Shown here: in pieces, positions 9,765-19,407 of the stretch
Numbering within the stretch: the first letter of the stretch is position 1
How the letters are laid out: the number at the start of each line of letters is the position of its first letter
Assembly: GCA_947462335.1 (NCBI GenBank)
Contig: OX381707.1
Location: 21,020,404-21,084,403 of the forward strand
Length of the DNA stretch: 64,000 bases
Source: Harmothoe impar
Taxonomy: Eukaryota > Annelida > Polychaeta > Phyllodocida > Polynoidae
Direction: 5' to 3'
The notes under the pieces: generated by a model
Told to the model about the DNA's origin: nothing
The model's input: the letters and a program-made list of their open reading frames with translations, nothing else
Databases searched by the model: none
Translations under genes and position numbers: made by a program

Positions 9765-10025
9765 TGCTAAGGCCAAAAAAAGAAGGTTTGTTTCAGGTAA
9801 CACGGTCAGAAAATGTAGGGTCGGTAGATCGGATTTTTTTTTTAACATTTTTTTTTCAACATAAAAATACCAGCCGGCCAGTCCGAAGACCCGAAAATTG
9901 CCAAAAAAAAAGGTAAAAATACGGAAATTTCTTCAAAATTGCATAAAAAACGTAGGGTCGGCCCTGTTTTGATAGGGTCGGTCGGGTTACCTGAAACAAA
10001 CCCTTTTTTGTTTTGGTCTAAGCCA
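9765..10025. mobile_element. MITE with AGGTTTGTTTCAGGTAAC ends, copy 1
   Basis: AAGGTTTGTTTCAGGTAAC on the left is mirrored by GTTACCTGAAACAAACCC on the right, inside homopolymer-rich ends. It contains TAGGGTCGGT blocks in both halves. Located in receptor intron 1. Confidence 0.65.
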
Positions 10026-10109
10026 ATATCGGGTACCCAGACAAGTTTGCATAGAAGATGCTGTTGCTTCTATAAATAATATTGGATCACTATGATCACA
10101 GTGCTGCCC

Positions 10110-10233
10110 TTAACCATTTAGGTCTGCGCATAATGCATCAATGCAGCACAGGCGACTTACTGGCAGAGGCTGTGTTTCTACACCATGATGACAAATGTAA
10201 TCTTTTAGTGAAATGTCGTCCTTAAAGTGTTAA
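10110..10233. mobile_element. TTAA-type MITE, 124 bp
   Basis: TTAACCATTTAGGTCTGCGC at the left; CGTCCTTAAAGTGTTAA at the right. TTAA at both ends. It ends 31 bases before the exon-1 donor of the receptor gene. Confidence 0.65.
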
Positions 10234-10263
10234 CGGTTTAGGATACATAGTGTTGGTACTCAC

Positions 10264-10383
10264 CTTAAATGGCAGGACGCTATTCTCCACCATAATGATG
10301 CCTGCCCTGAACTCGTGGACGCCGAGACTGCCCGCCAGGTGTAATAGTAGCAGCACCAGGCTGCCACCCACCCCCGACCTCAT
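10264..10383 (-). CDS. Natriuretic-peptide-receptor-like protein, coding exon 1 (start codon and signal peptide)
   Basis: First coding exon of a receptor of the ANF-receptor family (natriuretic peptide receptors / receptor guanylate cyclases), which bind peptide ligands outside the cell. It encodes residues 1-40. The ATG is at 10383-10381, followed by a hydrophobic stretch (SLVLLLLHLAGSLG, residues 8-21) typical of a secretory signal peptide. Residues 24-36 (EFRAGIIMVENSV) match the first beta strand of the periplasmic-binding-protein fold. The exon ends at a GTGAGT donor (10263 downward) in phase 0. Four bases before the ATG is an acceptor (ttgcag, 10388), so translation starts just inside the second transcribed exon. 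The six coding exons together give 948 nt (316 residues) without a stop. The transmembrane and cytoplasmic parts lie beyond the left edge, so guanylate-cyclase and clearance (NPR-C) types cannot be told apart. Confidence 0.85.
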
Positions 10384-10757
10384 AGTGCTGCAATAGAGAT
10401 GAGTAAATAATACAACTTAATGTATTCATATATCACTACTTGTGCCTAAAATATGTATATAATTATGTCTATTAGGCCTTCTTTTCACTATAATCATTGC
10501 CGTTTGCATTGCATATTTGTTTAATTCCGTTGAATAAAAGAGTATGTTTTGTGCTCGTTGAACCAAATATGAATTGGGGGCGGGGGGGGGGGGAGTGGTG
10601 CTGGTAAAATTGCATGCGGGGGCAAAATCCTTTCCCTCCTTGACATGTCGAAACCCCTATACCTGCATTATCTATTTTATCTATAAATTAATGCGCAGAC
10701 GTTTTCGCGGGACAAAAAAACCACCTATTGTTAAATAGAATATAACATCTGCCATTA

Positions 10758-11590
10758 GGGAGTGTTCATTTATTAGTTACAGGGGGGCGTAAACATCTCC
10801 GACCACTCCTGAGGGGGGGGGGGGCGTAAAACATTCTGACCCCTCACGAAGATTGACTCTTTGAGGGAGGGGCGTAATAAAAATCAGCCCCTTTTAAGCA
10901 AAAAAGCCCCTGTGTTACTATAGTTCAGAGGGGGGGTGAGAAATTTCCGGCACCTTCGGCGAGGGGGGGCATGCTCTCGAGGGGAGGGGGGGAGGCATGA
11001 AGGCACACCACCCCCTGTAATTAAACATACTCAACACAATCTACGCATACGGCACCTGGTGGCAAAAACTGGAACTACCTAAAACCATGATATTTGCATA
11101 TTTCTCCCATTTATATGTCATGTTCCTCCTTTATTTGCCATCCAAGTGTCACACCTTGGTATTTTACACATCCTGATCATTATATTTCTTATCTCCCCTG
11201 CCCATAGGCTCATACAGTGAATAGATGAGAAATTGTTTTGAATAATTCAGCATAATTTCATTTTGCCCCTGACCCCCTATTTTCTTGTTTTCAACATGTT
11301 TCTAATGATCATCTAAATGCATGCCCGCATTTTTATTGAGATATTGTTGGGAGATTTTTTTCTGTGTCAAATAATGTAGAACAATATGATTTTCTCATGA
11401 GGGCCTATATGATGCACCCAAATTAGAATACCCTCCAAAAGGCAAATAAATCCTGTTACATGGGATTTTTTACTTTTCTTTGCGTTCCATATGCATCAGG
11501 CTAACATCCCTAAAAGTCGTTAAGAAATATTGTTGGTCGATCTACAATCAGTTAGATTGTGTTGAGTACCTTTAATAAATGAACACTCCC
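10758..11590. mobile_element. PIF/Harbinger-like MITE with TTA target duplication
   Basis: Perfect 18-bp inverted ends GGGAGTGTTCATTTATTA, flanked on both sides by TTA (10755-10757 and 11591-11593). The 3-bp TWA duplication is typical of PIF/Harbinger. 833 bp, no transposase. The left half contains several G-runs and the CCCCTTTTAAGCAAAAAAGC block. Confidence 0.8.
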
Positions 11591-12753
11591 TTACTATATT
11601 GAAAAAATTTAACTAATATCTATTCTATTATACTAAGTCATCTCTCTATGCCAATGGCTTTTTTACATTTTATTCACATTTTATGTGAATGATAATAGTT
11701 GCATGCAAGGTTCAACTCAAGAATACAATCCCTCGACTGGAAAGAGGAGAGTTACAGGTAGTTGACCTACCTATTTTTCAGTATAAATAAAATAAATTAC
11801 AGTACAATGCAATGGGGGGGGGGGGTGCGTGCAGGGAGTGGGATAGCAGCACGTGACTGGTTTCTGTACCAATTACCAATTACTTTCTTGAACAATTACC
11901 CCAGTACTTCTCTATATCTCCCAGGGGCAATATCCCGGGTACCACACAATTACCGTAGTATCTAGATTTTATTTGTGGCTGATTTCTATGTGATTTCAGT
12001 GATGGTAGAGGTTGAACTCTTGCCTATAGAATAATAGATGCCTTAGCCATATATATTTACATGTTCATTCATGTACAAAAACCAAGTATTTTTAACAAAA
12101 GATCAGAATAATTTTTATCACTCCTACAGCTTGTCTCACGGCATGGCGGGTGTCCAATTCGGTGCACGTCTGTCCGTCCCACGGGTATATCCAACTTTTT
12201 TTCCCAATTCTAAATCTTACTTAAAATGTGTCTTCCAAACATTGTAAAAGCAAGGTATTCAGAGAATGGAGGTCACTTACAGTTAAATGTTAATAGATCA
12301 CAAAGGGTCCTATGTTCTAAATGACCTTATATTGGGCAATAAAAGCTAATTAGTATAGAGCAAAATCGCAGAGAATTAGGGGGAATGGAACAGATAGGAA
12401 GTCAAATGAATATTATGTGTGAACATTCTGACTCATTTCTAGGGAAATCTTTTCCTACACATCGGATGTACTTTAAGGACAGCATAATGTTTCTCATAAA
12501 TGCACAGGCCAAATCTAAGCAAAATATAAGGGAATAAGAAAGAATAGAATAGATAGGAATAAAAGTACCAAAGTATGGTATATGTGAATATTCTGGCTCA
12601 TTTTATAGACAATATATTTTTGAGTCCCAATTATTAGATTACCAACTTTAATTCAGACTCACTGGTAACATCACCTGGTTGGAGCGTCATATATACATGT
12701 ATGTGTTATTTATTCAGTTAATTAGGGCTTCATGTCATTCCTGTCTGTTCTGG

Positions 12754-13229
12754 TTAACCATTTGAGGTCCACATAGTACTTTAACGTGCCATGGTCTTTG
12801 TCGTCCATCATGATACATTAATGCAGCCTTGGCGAGTTGCATCCAAGCACAGTACAGACCCTTAGGTAGTGTATCCACTCTGTAGGATTGGTATGATGGA
12901 TGAATGCAGCATTGGTGAGTTACTTGCCAGTCAGTCATGCATTATGACCGCTAAGGCATTAAAGCTGGGCCGTCAGGGAATGAGTTCAGCATTTTCTATA
13001 CATGGACTAAAATAACAGTTCCACCAGAGGGCAGCAGTGTTTCGACAGGGGACCATGTGCATTGGCCAGCAACAACATATTCACCCTATCTTGTGCCTGT
13101 AAGTGCTGAGCTCCCAGCCCTTAAGATCCCTCTTGTGAATGAAAACTCAACTATATCCTAAACGGCTTTTGGCCTCACTTCAACCATGACGGTCTAGCTT
13201 TAAAGCACTATGCGGCCCTTAAAGGGTTA
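12754..13229. mobile_element. TTAA-type MITE interrupted by another MITE
   Basis: Left end TTAACCATTTGAGGTCC (TTAA at 12754), right end GCGGCCCTTAAAGGGTTAA (TTAA at 13226-13229). The segment 12965-13198 is a second, unrelated MITE. Without it the family consensus reads straight through GGCATTAAAGCACTATGCGG. Confidence 0.75.
12965..13198. mobile_element. MITE with CTGGGCCGTCA ends, nested copy 1
   Basis: Flanked by TTAAAG at 12959-12964 and 13199-13204. Ends CTGGGCCGTCAGGG and (from the right) AGCTAGACCGTCATGG. The interior includes ACCAGAGGGCAGCAG and GAGCTCCCAGCCCTTAAG, shared with the inverted copy at 17445-17679 and a fragment at 18828-18886. Confidence 0.7.
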
Positions 13230-14916
13230 ACAGGAGGTTTGCAGGTGAACTGTCCTCCGACTGACACCTATATCTGGTTGATTACCCCCTCCCTACCATA
13301 TCCAACTGTCAGAAATTAGCACCTACACCTGTTGTAGCAACCTTTTGCCACTAATAAAACACGATGTGTATTACTAATGGTACTAATTCATGACAATCTG
13401 TAGTAGTGACACCTAGCTAAGTACACCTACGCCCAGAAGTGGGTATGAATGTATGATGGTTGTGTTAAAATGTTTGATTCGCAATTCTCAGAGGCCTATA
13501 GGCTACTTCTGAAGAGCATATACAGATTGGAACTATAAGAATGTGTTCCTTCTAATCCCACGCCTCTGCCCTTTGTAACGTTAAAGTGGAAATTAAATTC
13601 GTTTCCAACCTTGGTATTTATTGTATTTGTAGTGTTTAGTCTGCCGGACTATTGAAGCATATTTATGTGACTATACCTATTTACATAGGACTGACGCATA
13701 TTCGGATAAACCTGTAATACTCGATCTGGGACCTGCTAGCAAAACCGACAATGAGATTCCTTGATGAGCTCACAGCTGGATTGGATACCCAATATCTCTG
13801 ACAAATTGGCAGGGCTATATAATGTGTGGAGGGTTGGTGTTATCTTCAAAGGAATTCCACTGTGAGTTGTAAAACTGGTGGTAAATGTGATGGTAGCCAG
13901 GAGGATGGACATTTTATTGCTTGTGTCTGTGATTTCCCAGGATTTGGAGAGGCTGACACAGGGGGAGATGACTGATTAAACTGCAGGGGTTTATACACAA
14001 CCCGTGATACCTTTCAGGCAAAATACAACAGGCAATAATATACAACATGTTGTTCAATCTGCCGTGTTATTGACAAATATCTATATGCCTATACTTAAAA
14101 AGGACTGTCCCTGTCAAAATCAGCCGGGAGAGAAAGGGAACTAGGGTAATATCAATACGATTTAGATAGATGACAACATGCTTTTGTTGAAGCATCTGTC
14201 CAAATTTGCGTCTGTGGTATTGTCGTGATAATCCTTCACGAGACAACATTTCAATTGTTGTAGGACACACATGAAACTGGGGTCTGTAGAATCATTGCAG
14301 GTTTTGCAAAGGACTGATGATGAAAAATAGAGTACTAGAAGGGTATAGGGTCAATACAGGTCTCGGACTGCCATCCCACCAATGGATAGGATAGGTTTGG
14401 TCAATACTGTAAACATATTCCGTTACAATGATCTAAGTTCTCTGAAACATCCTCTATTGGAGGCGATAACGAAAACACTATTATCATTATTGAAGAACAT
14501 CCCCGATGAAATTTAATGATAAAAAATAAATAAAAAATATAATTGTCAAACTGGATATCGAGTAAAGGCACCTAAAGGTGGACAGACCCTGCAATAACAT
14601 GAAGATTGTGGCACTAAATACATACATAATTGGACATATGGCCACACCTGGTGAAGACCCTACACGTTACCAAAGAAACTGGAAGGTAGCACAAGTCATG
14701 ATAAAGTGTAAATAAGTGTAAGTACATTGATAGCAACCTAGGGTGTCCGAAATTAGGTCCAATTGACATTTAATTAATCATGCCTCACCCATATTGCTGA
14801 GGAGGCAATGATTTCAAACCCAATGCATTTTCATAACAACATGTTTTCCTTTCATATGCAACTATTCTGGCATTAACAGATAGTTCTAACCAGAGCAATT
14901 TGCAGATGTCCACTAA

Positions 14917-15270
14917 GGCCACTCAAAACAATAAAATGGTTTCTCATCACCGCGCGCATCATAAAAATCAGGTTTTGGGGGAAAACTTTTTTTTTTCCAA
15001 ATTCTGATGAAAAACCTCATCAAAATGGACAAAATTGGTCATGTTTGGTATCAGATTAAAGCTAATAATGACAGAAATGCAGTGGTATAGAAATAACTTA
15101 CATTTCCCCACTTTTAAAGATCAGTTAATTCTTAACCAATAAAATGTGGATTTTGGCCGAATAAACCTGTACATTATGGCCTGCGAGTTAAAAAAGAAAA
15201 GAAAAAAAAGCCTCCCTCGTCAGATTTTTCAGACCTTGGTGATGAGAAACCACTTTTTTTTTGAGTGGCC
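14917..15270. mobile_element. MITE with GGCCACTCAAAA ends and TAA target duplication
   Basis: Inverted ends GGCCACTCAAAA, each continuing into GTGGTTTCTCATCACC-like sequence. TAA at 14914-14916 and 15271-15273. 354 bp, PIF/Harbinger-like by duplication length. Confidence 0.8.
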
Positions 15271-15490
15271 TAACTGTCCGGAACTAGGGTACTTTACTCT
15301 ATCAATGTTTGTAACATGACAACATGAACTCATTCTTTCTAGAACAAAAGGCCATTATAGTTTCCGTTTGATTCCGACAGTTGCCTCTTTTGTTCCTACT
15401 TAATTTAGTATAGAAATAAACGCTGCTAATTCTTAAGCATATAGATTAAAAAAAACTAAGAGTTAGAGGAATAGTATGAGAACTACTTAC

Positions 15491-15647
15491 GAGTGGTAGC
15501 GTCGGCTGTGGTGTTGGGTAGTGTCTAGTGATGGCTTAGTGAAGTGGGGAGCAGCTCAGGAGAGGAGCAGTGGGAGCAGTGGCCAGCTCAGGGAGGGGAG
15601 CAGCTCAGGGTGCAGCCTGTATACGGTGTGAGTGCGGGCTGCCGACT
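15491..15647 (-). other. Probable 5' untranslated first exon of the receptor gene
   Basis: On the minus strand this GC-rich stretch has no ATG and ends at a strong GTAAGT donor (15490 downward). The matching acceptor is at 10388, four bases before the receptor ATG, which gives an intron of about 5.1 kb. The exon contains imperfect repeats of CTGAGCTGCTCCCC. The right boundary is inferred from the TATA box. A 5' RACE product joining 15491 to 10387 would confirm it. Confidence 0.55.
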
Positions 15648-15668
15648 GGGCGCTGTTCTACAGGTGCT

Positions 15669-15676
15669 CTTTTATA
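15669..15676 (-). promoter_or_regulatory. TATA box of the receptor gene
   Basis: The minus strand reads TATAAAAG. About 29 bases downstream is CCAGTC, a reasonable initiator, which places the start site near 15647. It precedes the untranslated exon and its GTAAGT donor in the correct order. Confidence 0.55.
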
Positions 15677-15699
15677 GACGTTATACGGACGCCGCATGT

Positions 15700-17240
15700 A
15701 TAACATCAACAGCTCCTCCCTCCCGCCCACCCACCCAACCAACCAGCCTCCAGTACTTAATCCCGGATTGCCTTCCCCCTGTTTGTATAGACGTTATGTA
15801 AGGCGACTATCCTTCCTCGTCCACGCCCATCCTTGGTTATTGTTATTAGTACTGAATGGCTGTAAATATGCCATTTCCCCTGGGTACTTATGTTATACTA
15901 ATAGTAGCGGTAATACGTGTAGCCTGTTCTTTGAACCTTCTCCAGCCATTGAAGTCAGGGATACCTCTGCCCTCTCGGTTTTGACTTGATTCTACGTAGT
16001 ATTGATTTTGCTTGCCAGGCTGATCATTATTTCGTACGGGTTTCTCTTGGCCCATTCCTCTGGAAGGATCGAAATCTTACTATTCTTGCCTCTACCCTTT
16101 GAATTACAGTAACGAACAGTGTTCTTTATGCTTTACTGAAAAGGGGCCAATTTGTTTACACCCTCTCCCAACGTTGAAATAATGGTATGACAGTAAACAA
16201 AGGTGTGTTTAGATTCAGCAATCTAGCTGTATCTTATGCTGAACAAACTCTGAACAAATGTTAAATCAACGCCAATCTAACGTTTTAAAAACGCTGAACT
16301 GAGTCCATGATTTGCGCCGCAATTTAACGTTACTTTCTAGCGTCTATCCTCCCTGTTATCCAACGTTGAATTAACATCAAATTGACGGATTTATTTTAGC
16401 TATTAACCCCCTCTCCCACCTTTGCTGTTGATAAATGACCATGCACTCCCTAAGGCATAATATGAATGCACCCAGATGGTGGTAGGATCCAGATAGGCCT
16501 GGCGGGAGGGGAGAAAGGTGGGGTCGGGTACGACCTCGCTTCCATTCTCTTACTACAGGTATAACATTCATCTCTGCCTAAAGGTGCCTCATCACCCTGA
16601 AACTTACCTACGCCATGTTAAAAGGAATAACAATAGAAACAAGTCACTTTTCAGATATTTAACTCATGAAAATACATTCTGTAAATTTCGGAAGACGCAA
16701 CTCGGCCATATCTATAGTTTTTTAAATATTTAAATTAAAGATAGTCTTGTAAAACACCCTTTCCCTATGCCTCTTTTTTTGTGGCAAAACATTATAACGT
16801 TAAAAACGTTATTCTGACGTTAAATAACGTAGTTTTGCCAGGTGGGTGCCTAGATAGTGTGATCGGGATATGAGAGCAGAATAATTGAACTATTTTTCCT
16901 CCTTCTTAGTCCAAGGGATAAGAGAGCAGAAAAGTAGTACTATCTCTTCCCCTTTCTTCCACAGAGGAGTTCCTGTGATCCAAGCCTTTGGGCAGAGACT
17001 TACATCAGACCGTGTTGCAGTGGGGGAGTGGGTGGGAGAATGTCTCCCAGAGGTAGACACCCTGAAGGTAAACACCTCTTGTAACTTAAGAGGCCAACCT
17101 GGGATTAGCCTGTGTGTCTTTGTGGAGGTTAATGTAGGTACATAACGGACACACACAGCTCCGCCAGCAGCTGTAGGCTGAACAATGACTAAACCTAGTG
17201 AGTAATCACCGCAATACAATAGCTGATGTGTGGACGGAGA
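15700..17240. other. Upstream flank of the receptor promoter
   Basis: No gene seen. Small features: a short hairpin GGCAAAAC...GTTTTGCC (about 16782-16839) and a diverged direct duplication of GGGATA-GAGAGCAGAA (16866-16940). Confidence 0.5.
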
Positions 17241-17241
17241 C

Positions 17242-17690
17242 TTAACCCTTTAAGGGCCGCACAGCACATTAATGCAGTACCTCCTTAATAGGACCCCAGA
17301 CGGGGGTAGCTGTGTCACTTGTCGATCCTAAGAAATCCCAATGTCCCAATGGCCCTATGGTCCTGATGCACTCACAAAGGGTCTACATGATACATGAATG
17401 TGGCACCGGCTGCATTCAATGACAGAAGTATGCGACCCTTAAAGCTTGACCGTCATGGTTGAAGTGAGGCCAAAAGCACTTTTGGATATAGTTCAGTTTT
17501 GATTCACAAGAGGGCTCTTAAGGGCTGGGAGCTCAGCACTTACAGGCATAAGATAGGGTGACTATGTTGTAGCTGGACAATGATCATGGTCCCCTTTCCA
17601 AACAGTGCTGCCCTCTGGTGGAACTGTTATTTTAGTCTATGTATGGAAAATGCTGAACTTATTCCCTGACGGCCCAGCTTTAGAGGGGTA
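17242..17690. mobile_element. TTAA-type MITE with a nested MITE in its right terminal repeat
   Basis: Begins TTAACCCTTTAAGGGCCGC. The right end ATGCGACCCTTAAAG is cut at 17444 by the nested element and resumes as GGGGTAA after 17685. Confidence 0.65.
17445..17679. mobile_element. MITE with CTGGGCCGTCA ends, nested copy 2 (inverted relative to copy 1)
   Basis: Flanked by TTAAAG (17439-17444) and TTAGAG (17680-17685). It matches 12965-13198 in reverse complement over its whole length with scattered changes. Confidence 0.7.
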
Positions 17691-17858
17691 ACTCATGACA
17701 ATTCAAAACTGAGGGTTATTTCACGAGTTTGACCTTAGAAGCTGAGGTAGATTATTAACCCTGTAAGTACAGCATTATACTCTATTATGTACCGTGGTGC
17801 CTTCAGAATAGTTAAGGATCTGCTCACCTTCAGATGAACAGCATGGGGTGAACTCAGG

Positions 17859-18062
17859 ACCCAAAAAAAGGTTTGTTTCAGGTAACATGGCAAGAAAATG
17901 TAGGGTCGGTAGGTCGGATTTAAAAAAAAAACTTTTTTTAAACATGAAAGTACTGCCCGCCTTTCCAAAGACCCTAAAATTGACCCCAAAAAAACAACAA
18001 AAATTTCTTCATAATTGTTTTGATAGGGTCGGTCGGGTGACCTTTTTTGGGCCTAAGCCGAC
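17859..18062. mobile_element. MITE with AGGTTTGTTTCAGGTAAC ends, copy 2
   Basis: Shares AAGGTTTGTTTCAGGTAACA, AAATGTAGGGTCGGTAG and GATAGGGTCGGTCGGGT with the element at 9765-10025. Its right terminus has lost most of the inverted repeat. Confidence 0.6.
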
Positions 18063-18574
18063 TTTTCACATGTATAATTGCATATGAATAGTACATTACA
18101 TTAGGTCACCATATTAATTATATGATTACGTCATACATATCATATTATCAATACATAAGAATTGAGATACAATATAATTTCCCTAAAGCATAAGGATAAT
18201 AGATGACGTCATGGAGCAGGTGTTATGATTATATGATACCCAGGTAGCTCGAGCCGAGAATACGCACACATATTTTAAGTGACAGTAATACCAACTACAG
18301 AGAGATCTCGGTAATCCGCCACGCCAACTTGTTGATAAAAACTGGTCGGTAGGTGAGACTGGCGATGTATCGAGTGAGAGGAGAGATGCCGCAGCTGTCT
18401 TCTGTTATACAGGAGAGACGCAGGGGAGGTTCTGGTTGAGACTGCACCATATCCAGGATGTTGTCGTCAGTCAGCTCACCACAGGTGGGCTCATCATTGT
18501 CTACACCTATATAACTTCCACACTGGCCTCAGGCTCTAGAGATCTCATCAGCTCACGAAGGGTAGCCAGAGGGA

Positions 18575-18695
18575 TGTCCTCCACATCCTCCCCAGTGCCC
18601 ATGGGGATCTCCACATCCTCCCCAGTGCCCATGGGGATCTCCACATCCTCCCCAGTGCCCATGGGGATCTCCACATCCTCCCCAGTGCCCATGGG
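18575..18695. repeat. 30-bp minisatellite, four units
   Basis: Nearly identical units of ATGGGGATCTCCACATCCTC plus CCCAGTGCCC. The length is a multiple of three, so it stays in frame within the transposase-like remnant. Confidence 0.85.
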
Positions 18696-18760
18696 AATAG
18701 GCACAGGTGCCTCCAATATAGCAGTATGGTTCCAGCAGTTGTGGATGGTACTGCTGGATA

Positions 18761-18795
18761 CCTCACCCCATGCATGTTTAAAGCATGGGGTGAGG
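18761..18795. repeat. Perfect 13-bp hairpin
   Basis: CCTCACCCCATGC (18761-18773) and its exact complement (18783-18795), 9-nt loop. Confidence 0.7.
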
Positions 18796-19137
18796 TTTGG
18801 GTCTATCAAATGTGAATCAAATTTTGGATATAGTTCACTTTTCATTCACAAGAGGGCTCTTAAGGGCTGGGAGCTCAGTTTACATCCATAGTGCAGGGAT
18901 GACCACCTTGCACAGACCTAAATTCTTGCGTAGAAGCCGCGGCAAGTACATGAGTCAGATCACCAGTCTAAGTAGGTTGTCTCACTGGAAATCCACAATA
19001 AAAAGGTAGATGTTAATGATCAATGTACTTGGAGAAACAATGTATTACCATTATTGATGCAAGTCATATATGATTTCAATGGGGATCCCATGCAGGTATA
19101 GCAAAGGGTGATTTGATTCACATTTGATAGACCCAAA
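18796..19137. repeat. 27-bp perfect inverted repeat
   Basis: TTTGGGTCTATCAAATGTGA plus ATCAAAT at 18796-18822 is exactly complementary to 19111-19137. The 288-bp interior has a fragment of the CTGGGCCGTCA MITE (18828-18886) and a dispersed TAGAAGCCG repeat (18917-19000). Confidence 0.7.
18917..19000. repeat. Dispersed repeat AAATTCT..CGTAGAAGCC, copy 1
   Basis: AAATTCTTGCGTAGAAGCCG then AAGTACATGAGTCAGATCAC. Related copies at 44262-44350 and 55346-55455. Confidence 0.5.
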
Positions 19138-19407
19138 TGGTTATATGTCCATTTTACATTAAATAATAGCCACATTAAAACATATGGATGATATCAAATG
19201 ACTAATTTCACTATCACAATGTCATTTAGATGTGAACAATACCTCAGCTTCCTGTCAAATTACTAAGTTAAATGGTTTCCCCCATTAAAATGTCACTATG
19301 AGGTAAATTCAGTTATTTATTAACATGAATATGACCAGTAAAAATGTGCTTTTTACATAAGGTGCTAGCTGGGCATCTGCTACCCATGGTTACAAAATCT
19401 TCATGTT

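Larger units (their letters stand above)
10388..15490 (-). other. Receptor 5' UTR intron
   Basis: About 5.1 kb, GT-AG on the minus strand. It holds MITEs described separately; 11600-12750 and 13230-14916 show no gene, only AT-rich unique-looking sequence. Confidence 0.5.
18415..18845 (-). pseudogene. C-terminal remnant of a pogo/Tigger-like DDE transposase
   Basis: Minus-strand reading gives AWGEVSSSTIHNCWNHTAIL, the pattern that follows the DDE catalytic domain in pogo/Tigger/Jerky-type proteins (a V..TI.NCW motif). An acidic tail with DIPLATLRELMRSL comes next and, after a frame change with an in-frame TAG near 18509, DNDEPTCGELTDDNILDMVQ. Four copies of a 30-bp unit (18586-18695) add the decapeptide IPMGTGEDVE, an expansion unusual for a transposase tail. 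No catalytic region is present. Family naming rests on motif resemblance alone; a domesticated Jerky-like gene exon is the alternative, but the frameshift argues against it. Confidence 0.45.

Noticed and set aside
18436..18891. 151-codon plus-strand frame with STSSPVPMGI repeats
   Set aside because: The minus strand gives a recognisable transposase tail over the same DNA; the plus frame is its shadow.
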